Positions 26,202 to 32,516 of a stretch of 32,516 nucleotides of DNA are shown here, one piece after another. The notes below the pieces were generated by a model that worked only from the letters and a program-made list of their open reading frames with translations, made no database searches and was not told where the DNA came from. Position numbers and translations under genes: made by a program. This stretch comes from Fimbriiglobus sp. GTDB lineage: Bacteria > Planctomycetota > Planctomycetia > Gemmatales > Gemmataceae. Numbering within the stretch: position 1 is the stretch's first letter; the number at the start of each line of letters is the position of its first letter. Where the stretch lies: contig JALHQU010000060.1 in assembly GCA_022841795.1 (NCBI GenBank), forward strand, positions 1-32,516, written 5' to 3'.

Positions 26202-27734
26202 ATGACCGTCCTCCTTGCCATCGACCAGGGCACCACCTCGTCCCGCGCCGTGGTGTTCGACCCCGGCACGTTCGCCGTCCTCGGCGTCGCCCAGCAGGAG
26301 ATCGAACAGCACTACCCGAAGGACGGGTGGGTGGAACACGAGCCCGAGGACATCTGGTACTCGGTCGCCCGCACGGTGCGGGAGGCGCTGGCGAACGCCG
26401 GCAAATCCGGAAGTGATGTCGCCGCGATCGGCATCACCAACCAGCGGGAGACGGTGGTGGTGTGGGATCGCGCCACCGGCCGGCCCGTCGGCCGGGCGGT
26501 CGTGTGGCAGGACCGCCGCACCACCGACTTCTGCCGCGAACGCGCCGCCGACCAACCGTGGCTCACGGCCAAGACCGGGCTGGTACTCGACCCGTATTTC
26601 AGCGGCACCAAACTGCGGTGGATACTGGAAGACAAGCCGGCGGTGAAGTCGGCTGCGGAGCGGGGCGAGTTGGCGGCGGGGACGATCGACTCGTTCCTCG
26701 TCTGGCGGCTGACCGGCGGGACGACCCACGCGACGGACACGACGAACGCCAGCCGCACCCTGCTGTTCAACATCCACACCCTGAGTTGGGACGACGATCT
26801 GCTGCGGTACTTCGACGTGCCGCGGTCACTTCTGCCGGAGGTGAAACCATCCGCCGCCGTGTTCGGCACCACGAAGGGGCTGGATTTCCTGCCCGACGGC
26901 ATCCCCATCCGCGGGGTGGCCGGGGACCAGCAGGCGGCGCTGTTCGGCCAGGGGGCGTTCGCCCCCGGCGAGGGGAAATGCACCTACGGCACCGGCGCGT
27001 TCTACCTGCTGCACACGGGTGACACCCCGGTGTCATCGGCCAGTCGGCTGCTCACCACCGTGGCGGCGATGGCCGACGCGAAGCCGCAGTACGCCCTGGA
27101 AGGGGCGGTGTTCGTCGCCGGCGCCGCGGTGCAGTGGCTCCGCGACGGCCTGCACCTGTTCACGTCGGCGGCGGAGTCCGAGCGGCTGGCGAAGGAGTCG
27201 AACCCGGCCGAGCCGGTGCTGTTCGTGCCCGGGTTCGTCGGGCTGGGCGCCCCGCACTGGGTGCCGGAAGCCCGCGGGGCGATCTTCGGACTGACGCGAG
27301 CGACCACGGCGGCCGACCTGGCGCGGGCTGCCCTGGAGGGCGTGGCGTACCAGGTGGCGGACCTGGTGGACTGTAGCCGCGAGCCAACGGCGAGCGCTAG
27401 GGTGGCCGACTCCCTACGGGTGTCGGAACCCGCTCTCGGAGAGAGCGGGCCACCCTTGCGCGTGGACGGCGGCATGGCCCGCAACGACTGGTTCCTGCAA
27501 TTCCAGGCGGACGTACTCGGCCGGCCGGTCGTCCGCGCCGCCCAGAGCGAATCCACCGCCCTCGGGGCGGCGTTCCTGGCCGGCATCGGGGCCGGGCTGA
27601 CCGACGAGGCGAAACTGCGGTCGCTGCTCGCGGCGGGCCAGCGGTTCGAGCCGGCGATGCCCGCCGCCGACCGCGACCGCAAACTGACCACATGGCGGAA
27701 GGCGGTGCGGGCGGTGATCGGGTTCGCCCAATAG
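26202..27734 (+). CDS. glpK: Glycerol kinase with a repeat-encoded insertion
   Basis: A 510-aa FGGY-family kinase, converting glycerol and ATP to glycerol-3-phosphate in the cytoplasm. Family marks are AIDQGTTSSRAVVFD (about residues 6-20), INTNQRETVVVWDR-like segment (GITNQRETVVVWDR), GAGDQQAALFGQ-like (GVAGDQQAALFGQ), GTGAFYLLHTG and LRVDGGMARNDWFLQFQ. Start is ATG 26202, with GGAG eight bases upstream. Between AYQVADLVD and LRVDGG there are about 16 more residues than in E. coli GlpK; residues about 400-419 of this stretch are encoded by a palindromic element (27400-27455). The insertion is in frame and sits at a surface-loop position in the C-terminal half, so the enzyme may still work. 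No glpF or glpD is adjacent. Confidence 0.94.
   Translation: MTVLLAIDQGTTSSRAVVFDPGTFAVLGVAQQEIEQHYPKDGWVEHEPEDIWYSVARTVREALANAGKSGSDVAAIGITNQRETVVVWDRATGRPVGRAVVWQDRRTTDFCRERAADQPWLTAKTGLVLDPYFSGTKLRWILEDKPAVKSAAERGELAAGTIDSFLVWRLTGGTTHATDTTNASRTLLFNIHTLSWDDDLLRYFDVPRSLLPEVKPSAAVFGTTKGLDFLPDGIPIRGVAGDQQAALFGQGAFAPGEGKCTYGTGAFYLLHTGDTPVSSASRLLTTVAAMADAKPQYALEGAVFVAGAAVQWLRDGLHLFTSAAESERLAKESNPAEPVLFVPGFVGLGAPHWVPEARGAIFGLTRATTAADLARAALEGVAYQVADLVDCSREPTASARVADSLRVSEPALGESGPPLRVDGGMARNDWFLQFQADVLGRPVVRAAQSESTALGAAFLAGIGAGLTDEAKLRSLLAAGQRFEPAMPAADRDRKLTTWRKAVRAVIGFAQ
27400..27455. repeat. Three-way-junction element, family G copy 1, inside glpK
   Basis: A 56-base element: outer stem GGGTGGCC / GGCCACCC, hairpin A 27406-27414 with 27418-27426 (loop TAC, one mismatch) and hairpin B 27429-27437 with 27441-27449 (loop GGA). 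It is translated in glpK. Copy 2 at 27734-27789 has the same geometry with different arm bases. Confidence 0.88.
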
Positions 27735-27789
27735 GGTGGCCGACCGTCTCCGACGGTCGGAACCGACTCCCGGAGGGAGTCGGCCACCC
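27734..27789. repeat. Three-way-junction element, family G copy 2, at the glpK stop
   Basis: A 56-base element beginning at the last base of the glpK stop codon. Outer stem GGGTGGCC / GGCCACCC; hairpin A CCGACCGTC / GACGGTCGG (loop TCC); hairpin B CCGACTCCC / GGGAGTCGG (loop GGA). All 9-bp arms are perfect. It lies between glpK and the MBL-fold gene. Confidence 0.9.
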
Positions 27790-27828
27790 GAAATCCTACC
27801 GCCCTTCCCACCCCCGCCCCCGGCCGGG

Positions 27829-27834
27829 TACAGT
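27829..27834 (+). promoter_or_regulatory. Candidate -10 element for the MBL-fold gene
   Basis: TACAGT in the context GGGTACAGTTC, 34 bases before the ATG at 27869. A weak -35 TTCCCA lies at 27805-27810. Confidence 0.35.
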
Positions 27835-27868
27835 TCTTCACACGCCCTTCACCCCCCGGCCTCGTTTC

Positions 27869-28777
27869 ATGACCGACCGGCTCACGGTGCTCGCCAGCGG
27901 CAGTTCCGGCAACGCCACCCTCCTCCAGGCCGGCGGGGTGGGCGTGCTGCTCGACTGCGGGGTCGGCCCGCAAGACCTGTCCGCCCGGTTGCAGGCGGTC
28001 GGGGCGAGCTGGCAGCAGGTGAACGCCGTCGCCCTCACCCACACGCACACCGACCACTGGAACAGGTACACGTTCGAGCAGCTCCGCCGGCTGAACATCC
28101 CGGTGTACGCCCACCGCCGGCACCACGACGCGCTGGCCGTCGTGCCGCAGTACGAGCCGCTCGCCCGCGCCGGGCTGGTGCGGGAATACACGGCTGACAC
28201 ACCACTGTCACTGGCCCCCGGCGTCACCCTGCGGGCGGTGGAGGTGCCGCACGACAGTTCCCCGACGTTCGCCCTGCGGGTGGACGCCGGGGACTTAAAA
28301 TTCCCCGCGTGGAGTATCGGGCTGGCGTCCGACCTGGGGCGGGTGCCGGACGAACTGTTCGCCCTGTTCGCCGGGGTGGACGTGCTGGCCGTCGAGTTCA
28401 ACCACGACGTGACGCTGGAGCGGGCCAGCCGCCGCCCGCGGCACCTGGTGGAGCGGGTGCTGAGCGACTACGGGCACCTGTCGAACAAGCAGGCGGCGGA
28501 CGCGGTGACGGCACTCGTTGAGGCGGACGAACCCGGCGGGCTGACGGCGGTGGTGCAACTGCACCTGAGCCGCGACTGCAACACGCCGGAGCTGGCCGCC
28601 GCCGCCGGGCGGGCGGCGCTGGCGGAGGTGGGGTCGAACGCGGTGGTCGTCACCGCCTCGCAGCACCGGCCGGCGGCGAGCGTGCCGCTCGTCGATCGCA
28701 CCGGCCGCCCGCGGGCCACCCGAGCGGTCCGGAAGGTCGCCCGAGCGGTGCAACGCCCCCTGCCGGGGATGGAGTGA
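27869..28777 (+). CDS. MBL-fold metallo-hydrolase (WalJ/YycJ-like)
   Basis: A 302-aa metallo-beta-lactamase-fold protein. The start LTVLASGSSGNATLLQAG is typical of the YycJ/WalJ group. The metal motif HTHTDH is complete (His58, His60, Asp62, His63), with further candidate ligands in VEVPHDSSPT, ASDLGRV and VEFNHD. The region LSDYGHLSNKQAADAV and LVQLHLSRDCN (seen as VVQLHLSRDCNTPELA) matches the late conserved part, so the fold is full length. YycJ-like proteins are thought to be nucleases or hydrolases linked to DNA repair and cell-wall control; the substrate here is not known. The C-terminal ~30 residues are Arg-rich and probably disordered. Start is ATG 27869. It is convergent with the WD40 gene, with a perfect palindrome between the stops. 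Confidence 0.9.
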   Translation: MTDRLTVLASGSSGNATLLQAGGVGVLLDCGVGPQDLSARLQAVGASWQQVNAVALTHTHTDHWNRYTFEQLRRLNIPVYAHRRHHDALAVVPQYEPLARAGLVREYTADTPLSLAPGVTLRAVEVPHDSSPTFALRVDAGDLKFPAWSIGLASDLGRVPDELFALFAGVDVLAVEFNHDVTLERASRRPRHLVERVLSDYGHLSNKQAADAVTALVEADEPGGLTAVVQLHLSRDCNTPELAAAAGRAALAEVGSNAVVVTASQHRPAASVPLVDRTGRPRATRAVRKVARAVQRPLPGME

Positions 28778-28791
28778 CCGATGTTTTGTAA

Positions 28792-28847
28792 GTAGTAGGC
28801 ACACTCCGTGTGCCGTCCGCGGACGGCACACGGAGTGTGCCTGCTAC
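28792..28847. repeat. Near-perfect 56-bp palindrome with no loop
   Basis: The core 28798-28841 is a perfect 44-bp palindrome with no central loop; the arms extend to 28792 and 28847 with one mismatch. Each half is also a hairpin: GGCACAC-TCC-GTGTGCC and GGCACAC-GGA-GTGTGCC, so a cruciform is possible. It separates the convergent MBL-fold and WD40 genes and includes the WD40 stop codon (28844-28846). Confidence 0.92.
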
Positions 28848-31474
28848 CTTCCCTTCGCCGCTTTCGTCAGCGCATCGTCCGCCGGACCCTTCGCCCACTC
28901 GGCTATCACCTTCTTCGCCGCCTCCGTGCCCGCCAACTGCATCGCCTCCACCGCCCGCTCGGCCCGCCGCACGTCCGGACTTGTCGTCGCCGCCAGCAGT
29001 CGCTCGGCTCGCGCCCGTAGTTCCTCGGGCGGGTTGTCGGTCAACGCCTTCTTCAGCGCCGGGAAGGCGGCGAACCCGAGTTCCCGCAACTCCTTCGTGG
29101 CCCGCTCGCGGGTCGAGTAGTCGCGGTCGTCGAGCTGTGTCACCAGCGCGGCGACGGCCTCGGCCGTCGGCGATTTCCGCTCGGCGAACCGCCGCGTCAG
29201 CTCCGCCGCCCCGTCGTCCGGGTGCAGGGCGAACAGCCGCGCCGCCCGGAACCCCGCCTCCGCCCCGTCCCCGCCGAGCGCCGCCCACGCCGCCTGCCAC
29301 CCGGCCGCGTCCGGCTTCGCCGGCTTGGTCAGGTCGCCCCGCACGTCCCACAGCAGGAGCGGGCCGTCCACGCTCTCGGCCGCCAGGGACCGCCCGTCCG
29401 GGCTGAACGCCACCACCTGCACCGGCCGCGTCTGCTCGCGGAACCGATGCCGCAGCTTGCCGGTGCTCGCCTCGTACAGCCGCAGCCCGTCGCTCGACCC
29501 GACCGCCACCGTGTCGCCGACCAGAGACATCGCGCAGCACCGCACGTCGCCGTCGAGCCGCGTCACCCGCTTCTGCTCGGTGGCCGGGTCGAGGTGGATC
29601 AGGTCGAACCGGGGTTCCGAATCGCGGTCGCCGCCGATGAACGGATGGCCATAATGTGTGCAATCAGCCAGGACCACCACACCGGACGGGGACCACGCCA
29701 CGAGTTTTGCGAACCCCTCCCCGGCGAACTCCTTGACGGTTTTCGCGGACGGCAGGTCGTACACGCCCACCCGCCAACTGGCCGGGCCGATCGCGAACTG
29801 CCCGCGGCCCTGCCGCCCGTTGAACTCCAGCGCCGCGACCTGCTTGCTGTCCCGGCGGACGAAGAGTTCGGAACCGAAGTTTGAGAGCTTTTCCTCATCC
29901 CACGCCTGGAATTTGGCCTCAACCGGATCGCCCCCTTTGGTCACGTCCCAGATGCCGAGACAGTTCTGTTTGCTGAATCCGAGCAGGCACTTGCCGTCGG
30001 GGGTGAACTGCAACTCGGAGAACGGGTCCGGGTGTCCCTTGTAGTCGATGGTCAAGACGACTGGTGGGTCGTTCGGCCGCCCGGTGTCCGTGACCACCAG
30101 CCGCCAGTCCTGATCCTTGTTCACTGCCACCGCCTTCTTCGCCCCGTCCGGGGACGTGACACTTCGCGGCGCGTCCCGGTCCGGATCCTTCCATTCGGTT
30201 CGTCTCACCTCCCGGCCAGTGGCAACGGACCACTCGACCTCGGGGTCGCCGTAGCCGCCGGTGCGGATCATCCGCTCGCCCGTGGGTGTGAACCGGAGTT
30301 CGGGGTGGGAATCGGTCGGCAAAAATCCCGGCGGGTTCGGACTGAGCCGCTTGCCCGTCTCGGCGTCGTGGATGACGATGTGCCGGCCGGACGGGGCGAC
30401 GTGAGCGCGGCCGTCCGCACTGAAGACGGCGTGTTTGAGGAGCCGGATCTTCGTGTCCGCCGTCTTCCAGGTGGCCGCGTCGATGGCGACCGTGCGATCC
30501 TCGTTGTCGAGCAGGTACACCGTCTTGCCGCCCGGGTGGAAGTGGATTCGTCCCTCCAGCGCGATCTCGTGCCCGAATCCCCCGACGCTGTCCAGATCGG
30601 GGACGTTGAGCGCGGCCAGTTCCTTCCCGGTGTCGGCGTCCCACCGGCGGGCGGCGGCGGGGGCGTTCTCGATGCCTCGGGCCTGGGTGACGACGACGAA
30701 CGACTTCCCGTCCGGCGACACGCACCACCCGCGCGGCGCGTCCGTCGGCTTGGTCCAGAGTTGCTTGGCCGCGGTGACATCCAGCACGGTAACGCAGGCA
30801 CCCTTGAACTCGTCTACCCAGGTGACCACGAACAGCCGATCCGCCTTCGGCGACCAGACCACCCCGTAGTCGCGGCCTTCTTTCGCCGGCCGGAAGTCTC
30901 GAATGTCCGAGGTTGTCCCGTCCCGATCCGTCAGCCGGATCGACATCGTAGACGGTCCCATGTCCTCATCCGATCTCCAGATGGGACAGGCGGTCAACCC
31001 GGTCGGGTGAAGGGCGATCGTCTCGTAGCTTGAGGCGAACACCGGCGTTCGCGCCAACTCCTTCCCGTCGGTCGCCGCGTACCGGACCCGCTCTTCCCAA
31101 CTGGTCTCAAAATCACCCTTCGGCTTGTACCGCTCGATCACCCACACTCCTTTGCCGTCCGGGTCGGCGGCCACTTGCTCGAACCGGCGATCGGCGCCCG
31201 CCTGCCACAGTTTCTTGCCGGTCGGCACCTCCCAGGCGATCAGGCCGGGGCTGGAGTGGGCGATGCGGTCGTCGTATGCGTCCTCGTCACTGATCGTGTA
31301 CACCGTCTTGCCGTCCGGGCTGAAGGCGGCGGCCTTCAGATTGTTCACCAGGAACCGCTGCGAGCCGAACCGCTGCACCGCCTCGGCGGGCAGCGGCAGG
31401 CCGTCCGGGTCGAGGCGGGGTTTCGGGTCGGCGGCGGGGGTGAGCGCGAGAACGAGCACGCAGGGGGCGAGCAT
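28844..31474 (-). CDS. Secreted WD40-repeat protein with HEAT-like C-terminal tail
   Basis: An 876-aa protein from ATG 31474. It opens with a short hydrophobic signal-like segment (LAPCVLVLALTPAAD), so it is probably exported. Most of it is divergent WD40/beta-propeller repeats: AAFSPDGKTVYTIS, LRFTPTGERMIRTGG, LQFTPDGKCLLGFS, VVAFSPDGRSLAAES with LLLWDVRGD. The last ~130 residues are helical, with DRDYSTRERATKELRELGF then PALKKAL and RRAERAVEAMQLAGT, a HEAT-like tail found after WD40 repeats in many Gemmata proteins. It probably serves as a protein-binding scaffold; no enzyme domain is visible. Codon use is more mixed than in its neighbours. A GGAGG nine bases or so before the ATG supports this start. 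Confidence 0.9.
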   Translation of the reverse strand: MLAPCVLVLALTPAADPKPRLDPDGLPLPAEAVQRFGSQRFLVNNLKAAAFSPDGKTVYTISDEDAYDDRIAHSSPGLIAWEVPTGKKLWQAGADRRFEQVAADPDGKGVWVIERYKPKGDFETSWEERVRYAATDGKELARTPVFASSYETIALHPTGLTACPIWRSDEDMGPSTMSIRLTDRDGTTSDIRDFRPAKEGRDYGVVWSPKADRLFVVTWVDEFKGACVTVLDVTAAKQLWTKPTDAPRGWCVSPDGKSFVVVTQARGIENAPAAARRWDADTGKELAALNVPDLDSVGGFGHEIALEGRIHFHPGGKTVYLLDNEDRTVAIDAATWKTADTKIRLLKHAVFSADGRAHVAPSGRHIVIHDAETGKRLSPNPPGFLPTDSHPELRFTPTGERMIRTGGYGDPEVEWSVATGREVRRTEWKDPDRDAPRSVTSPDGAKKAVAVNKDQDWRLVVTDTGRPNDPPVVLTIDYKGHPDPFSELQFTPDGKCLLGFSKQNCLGIWDVTKGGDPVEAKFQAWDEEKLSNFGSELFVRRDSKQVAALEFNGRQGRGQFAIGPASWRVGVYDLPSAKTVKEFAGEGFAKLVAWSPSGVVVLADCTHYGHPFIGGDRDSEPRFDLIHLDPATEQKRVTRLDGDVRCCAMSLVGDTVAVGSSDGLRLYEASTGKLRHRFREQTRPVQVVAFSPDGRSLAAESVDGPLLLWDVRGDLTKPAKPDAAGWQAAWAALGGDGAEAGFRAARLFALHPDDGAAELTRRFAERKSPTAEAVAALVTQLDDRDYSTRERATKELRELGFAAFPALKKALTDNPPEELRARAERLLAATTSPDVRRAERAVEAMQLAGTEAAKKVIAEWAKGPADDALTKAAKGR

Positions 31475-31826
31475 GGCGGGGGTCCCTCCGGTGCTCGGAT
31501 AAACGGCGGAATGCGGCGGGCGTTGGTGTTGTAGCCGCGACCCAGCGGGCTAACGCCCGCCGCTCGCCGTGAGCTGTCGGATTCGCCGTAAGTCGTTGGC
31601 GGGGGAGGGGTGTTCCAAAAATGAGCAATGGTCCACGGTGGGGTGTGTGCAAACTGGCTGGACCACGAGTGGACCCACAAGCAGGTAATCTGGCGAATCT
31701 GTGCCGGTTGTTCTGCCCCGCAGATCAGCTTATCCGCCCCGGTCACGCCTCCTCCGCCGGTTGTGCCAGTTGTCCGGTCGATGCAACCCCCACAGACTCA
31801 CTCCCGGAAATGGCACGGAGGCCACC
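31475..31826. other. Divergent intergenic stretch with one hairpin
   Basis: 352 bases between the WD40 gene and the Cys-rich protein gene. It holds the inverted repeat below (31513-31563), and otherwise no frame that resembles a protein. Composition is lower in GC than the genes on either side (for example around 31600-31730). The promoters for both divergent genes should be here but none is clear. Confidence 0.5.
31513..31563. repeat. Inverted repeat upstream of the WD40 gene
   Basis: Perfect 12-bp arms GCGGCGGGCGTT (31513-31524) and AACGCCCGCCGC (31552-31563) with a 27-base interior that includes GTAGCCGCGA. That last motif also occurs at 27373-27382 (GTAGCCGCGA) directly before the glpK insertion, hinting at a shared element end. 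Confidence 0.65.
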
Positions 31827-32516
31827 GTGAAACGCTTCCTCGCGGTCGGTGTCGGCATGGCGGTGTCGGTGGCGGTGGCAGGGGCGGGCGAGCCGGTGTC
31901 GGTCCATCCGCCGGCGTCCAGCCTGAGCCGGCCGCTGCCGAGCGTGGTGCAGGAGGCGTCGTCGGCCCCCGCCCCGGCGGCGGTGATGACCAGCACCCCG
32001 ACGCGGTGGAGCATGTCGGACGCGGTGTACCCGTCGAGCAGCTCCATCCCGACGCACTACGGCCCGACCAGCTTCACCCCGCCGGCCGGGTGTGCCGACT
32101 GCGGGCCGACGACCCGCCCGCACTTCAACCTGCTGTCGCCGGGGCTGCTGCCGCGGGCGGCCGGGTGCGGGCCGCGGGGGTCGCTGCTCGACCGGCTGAA
32201 GACGTGGCTCGGGTTCCAGCCGTGCCCGACCGGGGTGCCGATGTGTTCCCCGCGGCCGCTCTACGCCCCGCTGCGGTGGTACACGCCATACACCAGTTAC
32301 GGGATCAACGGCTGCGGCACCGGCGGGTGTGCGACCGGGGGTTGCCCGCAGCCGGCAGGCGGGCGGATCACCGAGCGCGGCCGGCTGTTCGCCGGGCGGC
32401 CGACGTGCGACGTGAGCATCCCGTACACCCCGGCGCCGGCCGACTGCGGCGACGGTCCGAACTGCCGCCCGCGGGTGCAGTACGTGCCGGTGGGGGCGGG
32501 TGCGGCGGCGTGCGGC
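31827..32516 (+). CDS. Secreted Cys/Pro-rich protein, 3' end outside window
   Basis: An open frame of 230 codons running off the window. It starts at GTG 31827, with a strong ribosome-binding site GGAGG at 31817-31821 five bases upstream; ATG at 31810 is in another frame. Residues 1-21 (KRFLAVGVGMAVSVAVAGAG) form a signal peptide. The mature part is rich in Pro, Gly, Ser, Thr and Tyr with many Cys, spaced as in CADCGP, CGTGGCATGGC and CGDGPNC, which suggests disulfide-stabilised, low-complexity extracellular or cell-wall protein. Such Cys-rich secreted proteins are common in planctomycetes, which have proteinaceous walls. No enzyme motif is seen. Base composition and codon use match coding DNA. 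The full length is unknown. Confidence 0.7.
   Translation, partial: MKRFLAVGVGMAVSVAVAGAGEPVSVHPPASSLSRPLPSVVQEASSAPAPAAVMTSTPTRWSMSDAVYPSSSSIPTHYGPTSFTPPAGCADCGPTTRPHFNLLSPGLLPRAAGCGPRGSLLDRLKTWLGFQPCPTGVPMCSPRPLYAPLRWYTPYTSYGINGCGTGGCATGGCPQPAGGRITERGRLFAGRPTCDVSIPYTPAPADCGDGPNCRPRVQYVPVGAGAAACG

Noticed and set aside
27400-27789. tRNA or tRNA-like genes (three-way junction shape)
   Set aside because: 56 bases, no anticodon arm or T-loop consensus, no CCA, and only two inner hairpins.

Overview
The window looks like chromosomal DNA of a planctomycete of the Gemmata group (Gemmataceae). GC content is very high. The gene types are typical of that group: a membrane-anchored Ser/Thr kinase, two DUF1559 proteins, a TIGR02996 protein, a PEP-CTERM protein, a WD40 protein with a C-terminal HEAT-like tail, and a NagB/PIG-L fusion. 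Long palindromic repeats fill many gaps. This placement is an inference from gene content; no rRNA is present.

Layout. 1-6018: end of a Ser/Thr kinase, VOC protein, NagB-PIG-L fusion, ADP-ribosylglycohydrolase, secreted trypsin-like protease. 6110-11071 (minus strand): FlgM-like small protein, Fur regulator, unknown 193-aa protein, SNF2/SWIM helicase interrupted by a 464-aa intein. 11419-15438 (minus strand): endonuclease V, small membrane protein, heme-type sensor histidine kinase, TIGR02996 protein. 15557-20394 (plus strand): two adjacent DUF1559 proteins, a GH10-like protein, CarA. 20379-21686 (minus strand): matrixin-type metalloprotease with a PEP-CTERM anchor. 21986-28777 (plus strand): DUF3592 membrane protein, large VWA protein with a histone-H1-like tail, glycerol kinase, MBL-fold hydrolase. 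The window closes with a minus-strand WD40 protein and the start of a plus-strand secreted Cys-rich protein running off the end.

Most genes look like single housekeeping or accessory genes, not one large operon. The clearest short co-directional runs are Fur with the 193-aa protein (10-nt gap) and the two DUF1559 genes (23-nt gap). No phage, CRISPR, plasmid or transposase gene is visible.

The most unusual content is the repeats. At least six families of palindromic elements occur in 32.5 kb, several in two or three copies. One sits in frame inside the NagB-PIG-L linker and one inside glpK. Two copies of one family are flanked by direct repeats resembling target-site duplications. The two glpK-associated copies keep the same three-way-junction geometry with paired base changes in the arms. 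Together they look like small non-autonomous mobile elements that also lie at most convergent gene ends. The intein in the helicase Walker A motif is a second mobile element, one acting at protein level.
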